A DNA stretch of 64,000 nucleotides from Theocolax elegans (Eukaryota; Arthropoda; Insecta; Hymenoptera; Cerocephalidae). Positions 52,699 through 64,000 of the stretch are shown here, in pieces. Under the pieces are notes generated by a model. That model made no database searches, was not told the DNA's origin, and saw only the letters and a program-made list of their open reading frames with translations. Location: contig CM047427.1 of NCBI GenBank assembly GCA_026168455.1, forward strand, positions 86,892,670-86,956,669, read 5' to 3'. Position numbers and translations under genes: made by a program. The stretch's first letter is position 1, and each line of letters starts with the position of its first letter.

Positions 52699-55600
52699 GG
52701 GCTTTTACGACTCTGAGCGATCTATTTCTGCAGCACCAGCAGCCCAAGAAGTCCCGCATCCTTTTTTGCCGCTCGACGTTTCGGCCCTCCCAACCGCCCG
52801 CAGAAAAAAGCATTTCGTGTGGTTGTTATACATTTTTTATGGCCTTTGAGCCGCGAGTGTCCTTTCTCTTTTTTTCCCCCTTGCACGAATATATCCAGGG
52901 AGTTTTATTATGAAACGCGGGATCCTTTGGATGGATTGCGTAATTTTGGGGATGAGGGGACGCGTTTCGTTATTCATTACATTATTTGCCTGAATTGGGT
53001 ATCCCTGGTGTAAATAAGTAATGGCTGATGGAAATTTCGGTGACTGATTGGAATGTCCTCGAATTACAAATTTATGTATTTTGTAAATTACGATAGGTAC
53101 GTGAACACAGGGAGACTCAATCGAGAACGGTAATTAGTTAATGCGACTATATAGTAAGCAATATTATTGTGACGACCGGTTAAAAACTTATGTGTAACGT
53201 ATATTCTAGGATAAAATACGCGTGATGGAAGAAACTGATAAATATTAGTGAAAGTAACAAAAATTTGTAATTACATTTTTAACGATCCAGTAAAAAGTGT
53301 AATCCTAGAGAAAATTTAAAACACCCAATTCTCCTTAACACGAGGAGAAGCAATTATCTGTCGTAGTTTCAGCCCAGGCAATCGCGTCCATAGTCGTACA
53401 CTTTGTGACGAGTACGACACACGTTAAACTTTTCAATCTACCTCCCAGCCTCGTACCCGTAAATTGATACTCGAACCGGGAAACTCGAGGAATAAAACGG
53501 GCTTACGGTAATACACCGCGGACCTCGCAATCTCATCCGGGTTGCATTAACAAACGAGACACCCTCGAGCTTATGTTTATTAATCGCAGATATAAACCAG
53601 AGCAAAGCACAGATAAACAGGGCCGTATAAAGGAAGACTACTTTACCCCGTACATAGCACCTAACTAGTCCTCTTTATTATTGCGAGCGCGCAGCTGCCG
53701 TGCACATCCGAGGGAGAACCCACTCGATGCTGGACGATTTGCGTCTACACCTGTGCACCTTTTACAAGCCAAATACTGCCCTCTCCTATTGTTTACGTCT
53801 ACCGATTATTTTACAACCACTTTCCTCCAAACTCTCCACTTTTTCTTCGATTTTCTTTTTTCCCGCGAATCTCTGCGAAAGTCTTAAGACATTCGGTTAC
53901 CGTTCGAAAAGCACTTCACTCGGTATTGAGTATACTTATAGAGTACTATTATTTTGCAACTAATTTTTGTAAATAAGTACAAAATGCAGATGTACGTTTG
54001 TTTTTAGTAATAATTAATTAATAGAGACTACAAACATAAACTAGATAATTCTGTAGTTTAGACAGAAATAAAGAAAATCGATGCGAATTAATTATTTGCA
54101 CGGTTTAATTAAAAAATAAGTTAACTCTTACTTTGTTATCACACATGATAAATAAATCTAAAAATGTATCCCATTTCGCCTCTGTATAAAATCTCGTTCG
54201 AATGCAGTTTTATATAGTAACCGTATTATATTTTAGTTGATTGTATATCCAAAATTAAAGAAAGGAAAAATTGTTCCTTAAAATAGTGTAAAGATAATGA
54301 AAGTACATTAAAAAGATAGTTATCTCGATATATTTGATTTGATAGAAAAGTAATTTATTTCCAGAAGCAAGTGTACTAGATAGTCATATTAAAATTGAAT
54401 TTACCCATAACAATGAAATTTTAAGTTACAAAGACAATCTTACTCAAATACGCTGTACGGTTAATTTTAGTAAATAGTAAATACATTAATTATCCATTGT
54501 TTGAACAAACGGTATATTTGTCAAATGACAAATTTACCAAGGTAATTAACGACCTACTTAAAACGGATCTGCAGTCGTATAATTTTACGTTATTCGGACA
54601 AAATAATACGTACATGAACGGAAGTATTACGAAAATTATCTTTCCGCTAAGTATCAAAAAGTTTTTATATACGATTTTCCCTCTCTAAAACGAATATTTT
54701 AATTTTTAATCACATCAAACGGGCTCGCATCCACGCTTCCATTTGTTAAAAGATAAAACATTTATACGAAGTCATCCATTTCGTTCCCTCCTCTCTATCT
54801 ATCATCTCTCTTCCTCTCTTTTCTCTACTCTATACGTATCTCTCTCTCTATATAGGTATACATATACATCCATATACATATATATGCTCAAACACCACGA
54901 AAACGCACGTACATATACATATCGTGAAAATGAGGAACGCTAATGAACGAAATTTAACGGCTCTCCCGCTACCCCTTTTTGTCTCTCTTTCATTCCCTCC
55001 TCGCGGTATTCGCGCCGCATTTCACATCCAGTATATTACCAGGAGCCCACACTTTCGAATCGAGTTATTGAAAATACAGTGAAAAATACTAGTAATTTTA
55101 TAGGCGCTTTTGTGACAACTATACCTCGAAATTAGGAGGATTACTAATTGCATTCTTTTAAAAAATTTGAATTTTATCGAGGAAACGAATACCTCTACGC
55201 CTGAGCTTGTCACGACAATGACTCTTAATTACAGAAAAGATTTATCTCGCGGTCTATTTTTAGACTTAATTTGACGTTATGATGTATGAAACCTCTGAAA
55301 TTCACGCTCTTCACTTTTTAACCCGAATTAAAATTCTTTAATAGCGATTACCTTTCTAATACATTATTTCTTTATATGCTCGATCAATCATTATGTATTT
55401 GCATATTCTCGCAAATATATTCATTCGCAACATATTTATACGCATTCACAATTTATTCCCATTATGATTCAATTTGCTTTTCTTTTATGAATTATTTTAT
55501 TTTTACAAAATTTTTTACACCATTTTAATGAATTTTTCCGTGCTCCGTGCGCAAGTTTAATCGTTTTCCATTTTTACAAAAATTATATAAATATTACATT

Positions 55601-57033
55601 GCAAATATTTTTTTCCATAAATGCATTTCGGTATTTTTTATTATTCATGAATTATATTATTTTTAAACAATGCTTTAGTAAACCATGTTTCTATTGAAAT
55701 ACATCGGACTACTAATACTGTTGATTTACTTCAAATAATTTTCAGTGTCAAAAACTTTATTACGTATCTGTAAAACATCTGTAAAACATTTTTCCTTTTT
55801 TTATTTCCTCACAGTACTTGTATCCAAAGTATATAATAGTCACATATGAAGTAAAATAAATATAAATATTACGAATAAAAAATCTGTATATCGTATTTCA
55901 ATTTTGCGAGTTTAATCATCAATTTGTATTACAATTGTATTAATAAACGTATGTAAATATAGTAAGTGTAATAACAATAAATAGTATAATTATTTTAAAA
56001 ATAATAAAATAATTTCGTTGAATATACATATAGGTATATGAAAAATAAAAAGAATAATCGATTGCTACAATCCGTGCATCAGCAGCACATCAATCGAACA
56101 AAAACCAGGATATCCAAACTTGCCATAAAAAAAGGAGAAGAATAGACCATCCACATGGAAAATCCCAACCGACGAAAAACGCGCAGGCATAGAAGGTGGT
56201 TCAAATTCGTTGCCGTAGCAGTTCGCGATCATGCCGGATGCACATCGCTGAAATGCCAGGCGGCGGTGCGAGAACACACAGACGATGGCAACTGGCGCAG
56301 AAGCTCGCTCAAACCCCTTCTCGTTACGGTACGTGCGAGCGCGTCGCACAATAAGAGAGCAACGCTGTTGCCCGCGGCGAAATCCTTGCCGTTATACACG
56401 TCGTCCTACGATGCACCGTGAATTTCGCCCTCGGTTCGCTGTCTTTCGTCGCCGGGAGATTTCCTTCACCGTCCTTTTTGGTACTTTTTTTATTCCTACC
56501 CTGATAAACTTTCGCTTTTGATGGTCTTTGCTGTTCCTCGCTATCGTGTTTTAAGGGTGTAGCGACCGGACTGTATACGACTTTCCGAGGGGAAAACTGG
56601 CCATGAGATACTTCTGGGTTAACCTTTACGGTTAATGTTATAAAACTATTATGTTTAATTTAATCTTTGTTTAATTACAGGAGAGTACCGTAATGTAGAA
56701 TAATACAATACTCGAGTTAAATTTTTCATTTATTTCAATAGCATTCAAATTGCGCTATACTTTGTAAATATAGAAAAGTAAAACGAGCGAAAACTAAAAA
56801 TAATATACGAAATTTAGTTAAGTAGTTTTATAAATTTGTGCCCACTGTATACACTTATTTATTTCATATTCAATATTTATTTTAGAATTCAATTAAATTT
56901 TATATGTTACTTCCTGTAAAGTGCGTCTATCGTATTATTCACTTAATTGTAACAATTTTGTTCAGTAATACGCATATCCATTTTATTAAATTAGTCTCAA
57001 ATTCGAAACATAGAATGATGTAATCATTCACGT
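52696..57033. other. Alternating composition, no gene seen
   Basis: GC-richer patches lie at 52700-52990, 53330-53920 and 56060-56600. 55210-56040 is strongly AT-rich. No credible reading frame. Confidence 0.5.
54779..54890 (+). repeat. CT-rich tract passing into TA/CA-alternating DNA
   Basis: Short TCTC and CTAT units to about 54860, then ATACAT and TATA units to about 54890. Low complexity. Confidence 0.75.
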
Positions 57034-57118
57034 AAGACTGCGTGAAACTATTTCTAATAATTTCCTGTCACTAGAGAAAATTATTAGAAATAGTTTCGCG
57101 TGCGTCACGCGCAGTCTT
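57034..57118. other. Long branched hairpin (85 nt)
   Basis: The inner stem 57044-57063 with 57078-57097 is 20 bp and perfect, with a 14-nt loop. The outer stem 57034-57041 with 57111-57118 is 8 bp and perfect. Between them on the 3' side, 57098-57110 forms a small GCGTG/CACGC hairpin, giving a three-way junction. An alternative pairing joins the outer arms through a 2-nt bulge. It could be a pre-miRNA-like transcript, a small fold-back transposon remnant or a cruciform. I recognise no known insect miRNA in the arms. Confidence 0.6.
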
Positions 57119-59755
57119 CCGATAGAACGAGATAATTCAGGTCACCGAACGAAATACACGTGTTACAATAGAATACTTGTTGGTTGCAAATAAGAAAAAA
57201 AAAGTAAGGAAAAAAAGTAAGATAACGAACAAAAATTCGTTCGACTTTAACGAGAGGTTTGACGAAAAATTAAGTTGGAAGAAAACAATTTGCACTCGAT
57301 GTAGTAAATGCGCTGTTTTAATACCCTTACCGCGATTATTCTCCTTTCAATGACGACATTGCGATCGGAGAAACGGGGGGAAAATGCACCGCTAGATTTA
57401 TCTATTGACTAATCAGTAAACGCGAGTCTATGTCATACAAAATTGATTACGGTTTGGAAGTTCGCCAGCCGGAAGTTGGTCTTTGATTACCAAACGCTCG
57501 AACTCCAAGCAGACCGGAGGCAACGTGGTGGAGGGTTCCTAGGAGGGGGGAGGACCAAGGGAGAGGACAAAGTACGCTAAACCAATAACAACTCTTCTTT
57601 GCTTTCAAACTACAAGTCGAAAACTTTGAAATTACCCAAGAAAATCCCAAGGTTCCGGAGCTTTGAACCTTCGCCACCCCCTCACCATCCACTCTCTTTC
57701 TCTCTCTCGCTCTCTCGAGTTACTTTTTCTCTTTGTGCACTTTACTCAGAGGTTTTTCTTGCCATTTCCCTTGCTTATAATAACGAGGCATTTAGTATAT
57801 AATGTCGCCAGGTGAAATAAAGTGCAAGGAAGAAATGAAAGTATGCGTCAGAGGGAAGGAATGAAAACTTGACTCTGTCTTGCTCGGGTACTTTCCGTAA
57901 GGTACATCTCGCGCGATATTGAAATACGATTCACATGAGAAACTTGTGAATATCGTACCTGCATTCTTCTTCTTAAATGTTTTGCCGCAATAAAAAGAAT
58001 CCGTTTTATGAGTTTGATATAAAAATAGAGGGTAACATATGTGTTTAGGGGAAAAGAATTGTTTCTTTTCTTTTATTTCTTCTCTTGTAGATAAATCATC
58101 AAATATCCTTTAGAGAAAAAGTGTACGTAAGAACAATTTTTTCTCATCACTTTAAAATTTTTACGTATACCCATTCTAGGATAATATTTTTTTTTAATTT
58201 AGAGATGCGAACCGAAAAGTTTCGAACTATTCAATTGACCAAATGTACCTTTTGCAAAAACGTACAACGTTAACGTGTATGTTTTTCTTTTAAATAATGT
58301 TCCATATAAAAACGTCCGAAAGGAAGCCTCGGATAAACTGTGGGAAACGGCCGTAGTAGCGGCCGGCCTGTGAAACAATAACGACGTCGAAATGAGATTT
58401 GTCTTCTCATCCCTTATTCAGTATACGAGGCCCCAGAAACAAGCGAACGAGGAGTGAGCCGCACAGAGGCTAATTCGAGCGCGGCGCGCTTGACGGAAAG
58501 ATTTATTTCAAGATTTAACAGTACCGAAGCATCGTGGACAGTCTGGCACTGGACACTATACTAACGGAGCAAAGGAAAATCAGGGAGGTAAACTCGCGTG
58601 ATTTATGCACAAGAAACGAGACATATACGCGCAATAGATGTGGCTTCAGGTACAGAAGGTCGCTGCCAAACGTAGTCTCTCTGTGAATTTCGAGAAAGAA
58701 AGATTTTCGCTTTGCGTGAACAAGCACACGGAGAGAATACGGTGCTTGTTATTGTTGTTCTTGGTTCAAGAGTGCGGCCGGTTTGTCTTTTGTGTAACGT
58801 TACCTTGTTAAATACGTCATTTACCACAAATTACGGAAATAATCATCCATGAAATTGAAATAACAGCTGTAACTACCAATTCATTAATATTAATAAAAAT
58901 ATATACGCCGACAACTGCATCCAATAAAATTGTTTATATAATTTTAAAAAATGAATAATAAATCTAAAGCAACCAAAATCAATATCGAGGTATTTGCATC
59001 GGTATCTGAGGATACCGCAAGGTAAAAAAATGCAGCTGCATATTTCTTTATATAATTCATTTTCAAGATAAGAATTGAAATGGCACTACGTGGGATTAGA
59101 AATATTCTGCTCGATATTCAGCAGTGATGCCAAATCAGAGAAAAAAGAGGTAGACCGCGCGGTCCGAAATTCAAGAGGAAACGCTATATAAGTCATACAT
59201 CGGTCGTCTTCCTGAAACGAAAATCCATAGAGACTAGTCCTTACTGTTTCCACAAGCATTTCAATAAACTCGAATTCAATTTTAAAGGTTGAAACAATGT
59301 TAAATAAAAAAGTTACTCCTTCTATGATCAAGTATTTTGAATAAATGTTCAAGGTATAATTAAAATCAGAGAATCTTTTGTCAATGTCTGGCAGTATCGC
59401 TCACGAATAAGTTCATATTTTATAAAATTCAGAGCAAAAAGTCGGGATCCAGCGAATGTATTGTATACCTCTGAGATTGTTAGAGGCGTACGCGTATAAC
59501 CGAGGTGTAAACTTGACGAATATGCGCGCACGCTGAGCGTTGAATGTCAGGCAGTCATGTATAAGTAACGCGACGTGCCACCACCGGTAAGCCCAGTCGG
59601 AGAAACCCACAAACGCGAGATTGACCGATCGCACAATGCCCGCGGATTTCTGTCACCGAGGCTCGAGAGATGGATTCGCGAATACCGACTCGGTGTTATT
59701 CCCCTAAAATGAATATTTAACCATTAACTTTGCGAGAAGGACGAGAGAGAGACGC

Positions 59756-59818
59756 AGCGGGAGGGGGAGGGGGTGAGGCAGAGGAGGAGGAGGAGGAGGA
59801 GGAGGAGGCGAGGTAGCC
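59756..59818 (+). repeat. G-rich tract and (GGA)n trinucleotide repeat
   Basis: Two GGGGG runs are followed by about nine GGA/GAG units. The polypurine strand asymmetry makes it prone to triplex (H-DNA) or G-quadruplex formation. It sits in a CpG-rich island. Confidence 0.85.
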
Positions 59819-60966
59819 TCCATTCTCGTAATTGCACGGCACTTCCGAGCAACCGTTGCCAAACCGCACAGAGCTACAATCAATTACGCGGGCTCTCGCG
59901 TTGCTCCCTGTGTATTATGCAGCGACGCGTCGAACGACCACTCGAACGATACCTACGTGTCTCGCCGCGCTAATGTCGACCAAGTGGCGTTTGTATGGAC
60001 TCGCGACCTCGGGTCTCTCCCTTCTCCCACCCCTTTCGCACAATTTAGGGATGAAGAAATCCATGAAATCCATTCCACCTGAATCGACGATAATCACCCG
60101 GATTTTATTGGATTATAAAATAATGCGATCCTTTGTTCCTCGAAAATTCATCGACTAATTTTGTAGTTTAGCGCTCAATTATACTTTGTACACTGGATAA
60201 TAATATTATTAAGGGGATCAACTCAAAGACTTAAATGTATAACAGATAAAATATCCATTATTAATATTATTACCAAGAGTGTTTAAAGTTTCGAAAATTA
60301 ATTTTTAATAATATAAGGTTGCTATCAGATGCAATCAGATTTTACTTTGCACGATTACGTATACATGTGTGTTAGACATTATGAATTAATACAATTATTT
60401 GTCTACTCTTACTATTAATTCTTTGTCACATCTACGGCTTATATTCAATACATAGCTAACTATTACCATAAAATATATTTTTTAAAATAATTTATATGTA
60501 ATTTATATGTGTTCCATTTATCTGATTAAATGATATAATAATAATGTTTTACGCGATTCAATTGGAAAAATGGCAACAAATAAAGTCACTTGTTTTACTT
60601 ATAAATAAGACTTTATCCACATAATTACACCTCTCTTTCCAGCCAATATCTATTAATATATAGCTATAACTATGCATAGAGAGTTAGACACGAATCGATA
60701 TTGCGTGAAATTTGCATGTCTGGTAAATCAATAAATGAAATAAAAGAAGGAAGGGAAGCAACGAGTTTACACGTACGAGCCCGAACAAAAAGTAAATTTC
60801 GGCTCGATTTCCCATTTTGAACGGTAGAATCGCAAAAGCCGCAAACTGACACTGTTTCCAATGGATATTCCGAATGCCGCGCCTTTCCTCTCTTTCATGG
60901 CCCTCTTTGTTTTCCACCTCGAAAGTGCCGTAGAAACGGTGTACTCTAAATAAAAGGCACCAAGTA

Positions 60967-61003
60967 GGGGAGTCCGGGGCAGAGGAAGGGGCAGAGGCAG
61001 GGG
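60967..61003 (+). other. G-quadruplex motif (four GGGG runs)
   Basis: GGGG runs at 60967-60970, 60976-60979, 60988-60991 and 61000-61003 have loops of 5, 8 and 8 nt on the plus strand. It lies in a GC-rich island. Folding is plausible although two loops are slightly longer than the strict seven-base rule. Confidence 0.55.
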
Positions 61004-64000
61004 TTAGCGGATATTGTGGAAAAGCCAGGCGATACACATATTTGCACAGGGAAAGAGCCCGTACATGCAGGCATTCGCGAGCGAGTCAAAGACTTGCGTG
61101 AGCTGCCTCCCGCGGTCGCGATAAATTGGTAACGTTAAATTTAATGTCATTCATTTCATCGCCGAGTCGCGTCGCGCGCGCGCGTCACGTCGATTGCGCC
61201 GCGTGTAACACACGTGCGCGGGTTAAAACTACCGAGCACTCCCCTTTCCCACCCTCTCTCTCCACCTTGCAGCTCGTAACTCTAAGCGTATTGTAAGCGC
61301 AGTGAGCGAAGCTACATCGAACATTATAACAAAAAAACTCATGTTGGAATATTGACGTATCCTGTAAACAGTTTTTTTTTCTCCGCGACGTACTTTTTAC
61401 GGAGTTATTTAATTTCAAGATTTTATTTTTATTCGGTGCATTGACCGATCGTCTATTTTAAGTGACTTGATTAAATATACTTGTTTATTCGTGAACCCAT
61501 ACTTGATTATATATTCTATACGTGCCTGACTAAATTGTACTAGTACTACTTTCCCGTAATCCCTTTTACCCTTTTAACTATATGTAAACTTATGAACTAA
61601 AAGATATGAACATGAGTTTACCATCATTTGCTCACTGTGCGCAACTATTTCAACTCGCAGTAATTTAAAAATTCACGTAACATATTTTTATCATTGATAA
61701 ATTTACGATTACTATGTTAATGAACAACGAACGAAATTGTACAATTTTTTTTTCATTTAAAGGTGAAAAATTAGATTATATTTTATGGTAAATAGATTTT
61801 TTATCGTTATATAATTTTCTTCTTAATCGACGAATAACATAGATAAATTGTATATTTATAAAGTTACTATATATAAAATAAGTAATCGCAAATCCTCGGA
61901 GGTACCCATGCGAAAAAAAGTCTCATTGTATCATCTTTAACAGATATAGAAACGATTTTTCAAAACAATTATATCCGATCAGGGAGGACGTAAATACACA
62001 ATGTAACTCCTATTATTTCTTGGTAGAAAAGAACTCCCAGTAAATAAAGGACAAATTCCGAAACAATAAAATATTTGCCCAAGCAACAAGACAATAAACA
62101 CAAGACCAACCGAAGAAACGAAAGAGCGGTTGAGAATATCCATTCGACGAGTGCCGAGCGCTTTAATCAAGAATCCTTCCCAAAGCAACAGTACACAGTA
62201 GCCCCGTCGGTTTTTCCGCTTTGGAGTACAACTTGTTTTGCGCGTCCAAACAACTTGAAAAAACTAACCGTTTCTTAGTGCAAGAAAATGAGATACGAGG
62301 CAGCTGTTGGCTGCGGAAACGGGTTTGGTCAGCAGGGCTGGGGTTATGCTTTTCCGGCGGGTCGACCGGAAAAATGAAAATTCTAGCCCACGCGCAGAAG
62401 GTGCCCGTTATGCGGAAGCTCGCGCTTTACGCCCACTTTTTATGGGGGTCATTTGTAGTTACCGCACCCGCTTTCTCTTTGAATAAGACGATCGCGACGC
62501 TTGCGGGACCATGGGCTACGACTGGTCTATACTTCGGATAACGTTGTACACATAATTGCTTATTTTAAAATGACCATCACACAGCAATATATATATGTAG
62601 AATTTGAAATTGAACTCTTGAGGATCGACGGTAAGGTATTGATTCAAATAACAGAAACTGCATCTTTTTATACCACTAAAATGTATAAATTTATAAGCTT
62701 TAAAAGTGATTGTACGTTTTTGTACCTTTAACCTATTGATTTTCATGATTTTTATATAAATACTAAAGATATATATTATATATTATAGCAGTTGGTAAAT
62801 ATATCTGTTCAATGTTAGAATAAAGAGATTCATCAATTTTAGTCAATTTTAAGACAGGATTATAAATACTAAAACTCGATAAACACCAAGAAATGGGTCA
62901 TGGAGCGATTTGTGTATCATGCACAGTACACGCGTAAAAATAACTAAATATTCGGAGCGAATCCAATGTGTTCGACTCTTTAATGCATAAACCGCTCCAT
63001 ACCAGAAACGAATACTATAGAAAAAAAAACAAATTTTTAACTTAAAAATAATTAATAAATTATTATGCAGTATTTAAAAAAAAATTATTAAACGAATAAA
63101 AGCGATTGTAATAAAGTTGTATAAAAAGTATTTTTAGCTGCGCAACTTACAAAATGGCCGCCTGAAAACAAACGGTGTAGAATTAACTGTAGGAATAAAA
63201 TATTCCTCAACCATGTATAAAATAAAACTTGCAAAAGCTGTGTGACACAGTTCGGCCGTTTAAAAGTGGCATATCGAGCAGAACTTACAAATCCTGACAC
63301 GTCATCGATATTATTTTCTATATGCGCGTTGAGTTTCGTTGTGAAAAAAAAAACGATAGTTGCGGTACATATAACGTCGGTGAGAATTCGGATGAATGCA
63401 AACAGAAAGAGGGTGGGAAACGCGCATTGCAGGACGAAGCTTCGCGATGATTAAAATATTAGATTACCGGTGATGAGGGTAAATGTGTACGAGTGGCTTG
63501 ACGTCTGAGTTTACCAGGGAGAATTTGCTGATGTTTAATGCAAAGGATTAACCAGCTTTTTAACAATTTTGTGGGCTACGCAACTTTCCAAATACTAATT
63601 AAGTAAATAAATCGTCGAAAATTGCGTACCTATTTGCTTACTTAAAATTAATTTTCTGCAAACTCGATAATCAATTCAAAATGACTGATTATACACCAGA
63701 GAAAATGAGAGATAGAGAGAGAATATTATAGTGCATATTATTGACGCTGCTTTACACATTTGGAATTCCACTGCTACTCTACTTATTATAATATATTATT
63801 ATGTACCTATATATATATGCCTATACGCCCGATTCCGAGAAAAGATTTAACTTATAAAAGACATAAATTAAGAATGTTCCCATGAAACGAGCTAAAGAAG
63901 TAAAATATTTATAACTTTCTTTAAAAGCAGCGTGTAAGGCAATTTTATACATAAATAAGAACTGTACACCAGCAAAACCGAGTAACTTTCCCATGCACAA

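Larger units (their letters stand above)
57119..64000. other. CpG-rich islands alternating with AT-rich DNA to the window end
   Basis: Islands lie at about 57290-57960, 58320-58800, 59390-60140, 60680-61320, 61990-62540 and 63120-63500. A CT-rich tract lies at 57690-57730 and a CG-alternating run at 61174-61186. No gene is recognised. The AT-rich intervals hold nothing I can name. Confidence 0.5.

Noticed and set aside
62221..62541. 106-codon plus-strand frame
   Set aside because: No family resemblance and no supporting signals; sits in a GC-rich patch where long frames occur by chance.

Overview
The window looks like non-coding nuclear DNA from an insect. It is AT-rich, carries many simple repeats, and alternates every 0.5-2 kb between very AT-rich stretches and CpG-rich stretches in which CG is not depleted. 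That pattern fits Hymenoptera (ant, bee or wasp), but this is an inference from composition. I recognise no protein-coding gene, rRNA, tRNA or CRISPR array. All open frames are short, overlap one another on both strands, resemble no family I know, and often run through microsatellites. The window is probably intergenic or inside a very long intron.

The most important feature is a tandem repeat at 24338-25466. Two near-identical units start exactly 500 bp apart. On the minus strand each unit encodes what appears to be a complete type III hammerhead self-cleaving ribozyme (24419-24487 and 24918-24986). The conserved core, all three stems and an 8-bp complementarity between the two hairpin loops are present. 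A minus-strand transcript through both would be cut twice and release a 499-nt RNA. This is the organisation of ribozyme-bearing satellites and retrozyme-like elements. The second unit also carries a 130-bp insertion folded as a hairpin, whose loop duplicates 49 bp found just upstream of the array.

Other supported features are two dispersed repeat families with two copies each (26617-27658 with 37960-38660; 36116-36340 with 42799-43020); a degenerate tandem duplication at 23112-23313 whose clearly aligned differences are all transitions; a perfect AAT/ATT mirror palindrome at 23754-23822; a long branched hairpin at 57034-57118; and a possible TATA/initiator promoter with a non-coding first exon ending in a strong splice donor (34751-35217).

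Layout: 0-23 kb is alternating AT-rich and CpG-rich DNA; 23-25.5 kb holds the degenerate duplication, the AAT palindrome and the hammerhead array; 25.5-39 kb holds both copies of repeat family A, the candidate first exon and the first copy of family B; 39-64 kb returns to alternating composition, with the second family B copy, the 57-kb hairpin, most of the large microsatellites and a G-quadruplex motif. The CpG-rich islands are the likeliest sites of cis-regulatory elements, but no function can be assigned from sequence alone.
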